Shown here piece after piece: positions 61,673-64,000 of a DNA stretch of 64,000 nucleotides. How positions within the stretch are numbered: the stretch's first letter is position 1; each line of letters opens with the position of its first letter. The notes beneath the pieces are model-generated. The model was not told the origin of the DNA. It saw nothing but the letters and a program-made list of their open reading frames with translations, and searched no databases. This DNA comes from Petrolisthes cinctipes (taxonomy: Eukaryota > Arthropoda > Malacostraca > Decapoda > Porcellanidae). Location of the stretch: NCBI GenBank assembly GCA_033782935.1, contig JAWQEG010000377.1:620001-684000 (forward strand), given 5' to 3'. A program made the translations under genes and the position numbers.

Positions 61673-63303
61673 GTGTTAGAGTATTTTCAAAATACATGCT
61701 CAAAACATACTGAAAATCGATCTTTTAGGTGCACAAAAGTCGATATGTGCATGCATCTTCAGTACCCGTTTATATCTCAAATTCAGGCTCAAAACACCCG
61801 AAAATTCAATATTTTGGGGTCCCAGAAGCAATCTGTACATGCCTACTCAGTGTTAGAGTATTTTCAAAATACAGGCCCAAAACATGCTGAAAATCGATAT
61901 TTTAGATGCCCAAAGTCAATATGTGCATGTATCTTCTGTACCCGTTTATATCTCAAATTCAGGCTCAAAACACCCGAAAATTCAATATTTTGGGTTCCCA
62001 GAAGCAATCTGTACATGCCTACACAGTGCTAGAATATTTTCAAAATATAGGCTAAAAACATGCTAAAAATCGACATTTTAGGTGCCAAAAATTCGATATC
62101 TCAAATTCAGTCCCAAAACACCCGAAAATTCGATATTTAGAGGTCCCAGAAGGTATCTGTACATGCCTACTCCGTGTTAGAGTATTTTCAAAATACAGGC
62201 ACAAAACATACTGAAAATCGATCTTTTAGGTGCCCAAAAGTCGATATGTGCATGCATCTTCTGTACCCGTTTATATCTCAAATTCTGGCCCTAAACACCC
62301 GAAAATTCGATATTTTGGGTTCCCAGAAGCGATCTGTACATGCCTACTCCGTGTTAGAGTATTTTCAAAATTCAGGCCCAAAACATGCTGAAAATCGATA
62401 TTTTTGGTGCCCAAAGTCAATATGTGCATGTATCATCTGTACCCGTTTATATCTCAAATTCAGGCTCAAAACACCCGAAAATTCAATATTTTGGGGTCCC
62501 TGAAGCAATCTGTACAGTGCTAGAATATTTTCAAAAAATAGGCTAAAAACATGCTAAAAATCGACATTTTAGGTTCCAAAAAGTCGATATCTCAAATTCA
62601 GTCCCAAAACACCCGAAAATTCGATATTTAGGGGTCCCAGAAGGTATCTGTACATGCTTACTCCGTGTTAGAGTATTTTCAAAATACAGACTAAAAACAT
62701 ACTGAAAATCGATCTTTTAGGTGCCCAAAAGTCGATGTGTGCATGCATCTTCTGTACAGTTTATATCTCAAATTCTGGCCCTAAACACCCGAAAATTCGA
62801 TATTTTGGGGTCCCAGAAGCGATCTGTACATGCCTACTCATTGCTCGAACATTTTCAAAATATAGGCTAAAAACATGCTAAAAATCGACATTTGAGTTGC
62901 CAAAAAATCGATATCTCAAATTCAGTCCCAAAACACACGAAAATTCGATATTTAGAGGTCCCAGAAGGTATCTGTACATGCCTACTCCGGGTTAGAGTAT
63001 TTTCAAAATACAGGCCAAAAACATACTGAAAATCGATCTTTTAGGTGCCCAAAAGTCGATATGTGCATGCATCTTCTGTACCCGTTTATATCTCAAATTC
63101 TGGCCCTAAACACACGAAAACTCGATATTTTGGGGTCCCAGAAGCAATCTGTACAGTGCTAGAATATTTTCAAAATATAGGCTAAAAACATGCTAAAAAT
63201 CGATCTTTTAGGTGCCAAAAAGTCGATATCTCAAATTCAGTCCCAAAACACCCGAAAATTCGATATTTAGGGGTCCCAGAAGCGATCTGTACATGCCTAC
63301 TCC
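61673..63303. repeat. Truncated superunit C (10 monomers, 1631 bp)
   Basis: L1 61673, L2 61850, S 62026, L3 62174, L4 62351, S 62517, L3 62665, S 62841, L3-like 62989, S 63156. The lengths sum to 1631. The first six and last four monomers match the two ends of an A or B unit; the 14-18 monomers between are missing. The S at 62517-62664 mixes S1b (GACATTTTAGG), S1a (AAAAAGTCG, TTTAGGGGTCCC) and S1b (GAAGGTATCTG) marks and is the likely junction. TGTACAGTTTATATC at 62752 is a local one-base-shorter variant of TGTACCCGTTTATATC. Confidence 0.78.
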
Positions 63304-64000
63304 GTGTTAGAGTATTTTCAAAATACATGCTCAAAACATACTGAAAATCGATCTTTTAGGTGCACAAAAGTCGATATGTGCATGCATCTTCAGTACCCGT
63401 TTATATCTCAAATTCAGGCTCAAAACACCCGAAAATTCAATATTTTGGGGTCCCAGAAGCAATCTGTACATGCCTACTCAGTGTTAGAGTATTTTCAAAA
63501 TACAGACCCAAAACATGCTGAAAATCGATATTCTAAATGCCCAAATTCAATATGTGCATGTATCTTCTGTACCTGTTTATATCTAGAATTCAGGCTCAAA
63601 ACACCCGAAAATTCAATATTTTGGGGTCCCAGAAGCAATCTGTACATGCCTACTCAGTGCTAGAATATTTTCAAAATATAGGCTAAAAACATGCTAAAAA
63701 TCGACATTTTTGGTGCAAAAAAATCGATATCTCAAATTCAGTCCCAAAACACCCGAAAATTCGATATTTAGAGGTCCCAGAAGGTATCTGTACATGCTTA
63801 CTCCGTGTTAGAGTATTTTCAAAATACAGGACAAAAACATACTGAAAATCGATCTCTTTTAGGTGCACAAAAGTCAATATCTCAAATTCAGTCCCAAAAC
63901 ACCCGAAAATTCGATATTTAGGGGTCCCAGAAGCGATCTGTACATGCCTACTCCGTGTTAGAGTATTTTCAAAATACATGCTCAAAACATACTGAAAATC
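63304..64000. repeat. Start of next superunit (D), entering at monomer 7
   Basis: L1 63304, L2 63481, S 63657, S2 63805, L1 from 63955 (cut by the window end). It matches 45892-46584 and 54186-54878 (offset 9118), including the rare GATATTCTAAATGCCC and ATCTAGAATTCAGG, so this unit begins with monomers 7-10 of A, not with monomer 1. The S2 copy has two extra T (GATCTCTTTTAGG) and is 150 bp. Confidence 0.8.

Larger units (their letters stand above)
1..64000. repeat. Continuous tandem satellite DNA array (177/148-bp monomers)
   Basis: Every part of the window can be read as head-to-tail copies, all in one orientation, of a unit that starts GTGTTAGAG or GTGCTAGAA and ends TACATGCCTACTC plus C or A. 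Units are 176-177 bp (L) or 148 bp (S), with 166-168-bp L variants. The window opens inside an L monomer (next boundary at 160) and closes inside another (begun at 63955). No transposon, rRNA or tRNA gene, telomere repeat or unique sequence interrupts it. Array length, unit size and nested higher-order structure are typical of eukaryotic centromeric or heterochromatic satellites. Chromosomal position and species are inference only; I do not recognise the family. Confidence 0.97.

Noticed and set aside
1..64000. CRISPR array
   Set aside because: Adjacent units are near-identical along their whole length. There are no unique spacers between short repeats and no cas genes.
1..64000. Transposon, retrotransposon or LTR insertion
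   Set aside because: No break in monomer phase larger than a few bases apart from whole-monomer or defined deletion events, and no target-site duplication or foreign sequence seen.
1..64000. Telomere-like repeats, rRNA or tRNA genes
   Set aside because: No TTAGGG/TTTAGGG runs (TTTAGGGGTCCC occurs once per S monomer, not in tandem) and no recognisable RNA gene sequence.
1..64000. A prokaryotic or phage repeat system
   Set aside because: No genes, ribosome sites or terminators occur in 64 kb. Such gene-free tandem arrays with HOR structure fit eukaryotic heterochromatin.

Overview
The whole 64 kb window is one uninterrupted tandem satellite DNA array, and I find no gene in it. Both edges cut through a monomer, so the array continues beyond the window on each side. 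The sequence is roughly 41% GC (72 of 177 bases by hand count in a typical monomer). An array this long, with nucleosome-sized monomers and multi-layered higher-order repeats (HORs), points to a eukaryotic chromosome, most likely centromeric, pericentromeric or other constitutive heterochromatin. I do not recognise the satellite family and do not assign a species. Several CAAAA motifs per monomer are reminiscent of plant satellites, but that is weak evidence.

Units. There are two size classes. Long monomers (L, 176-177 bp) fall into four recurring subtypes, L1 to L4. Short monomers (S, 148 bp) equal L minus one exact 29-bp segment (positions 75-103 of L). S monomers fall into S1a, S1b and S2. 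Length variants of L (166-168 bp) arise from 8- or 10-bp losses at the monomer end. Each L monomer is itself an old dimer of two diverged halves of about 88 bp (about 73% identical by hand alignment). I estimate about 380 monomers in the window.

Layout. (I) 1-12.2 kb: simple L-L-S trimers of about 501/491 bp with some L-S dimers, plus one 2 x 1306-bp tandem duplication. (II) 12.2-31.7 kb: the S2 monomer appears; 2 x 952-bp and 2 x 1460-bp tandem duplications sit among multi-kb blocks copied at several different offsets (6564, 4951, 4228 and 6823 bp), giving a mosaic. (III) 31.7-37.8 kb: two copies of a HOR of about 3.0-3.15 kb. (IV) 37.8-44.9 kb: irregular HORs with partial copies offset by 3421 and 2298 bp. 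(V) 44.9-64 kb: a large alternating HOR, A (4383 bp) - B (3911) - A' (4560) - B' (3910), that is, a superunit of 51-52 monomers (about 8.3-8.5 kb) present twice, followed by truncated derivatives.

How it works together. Nothing here encodes a pathway. The sequence records repeated unequal exchange: lengths differ by whole monomers, and several junction monomers are chimeras whose crossover point can be placed within 6-18 bp. Many open reading frames exist, but only because the 177-bp unit is 59 codons long without a stop in one frame; they are artefacts of the repeat.
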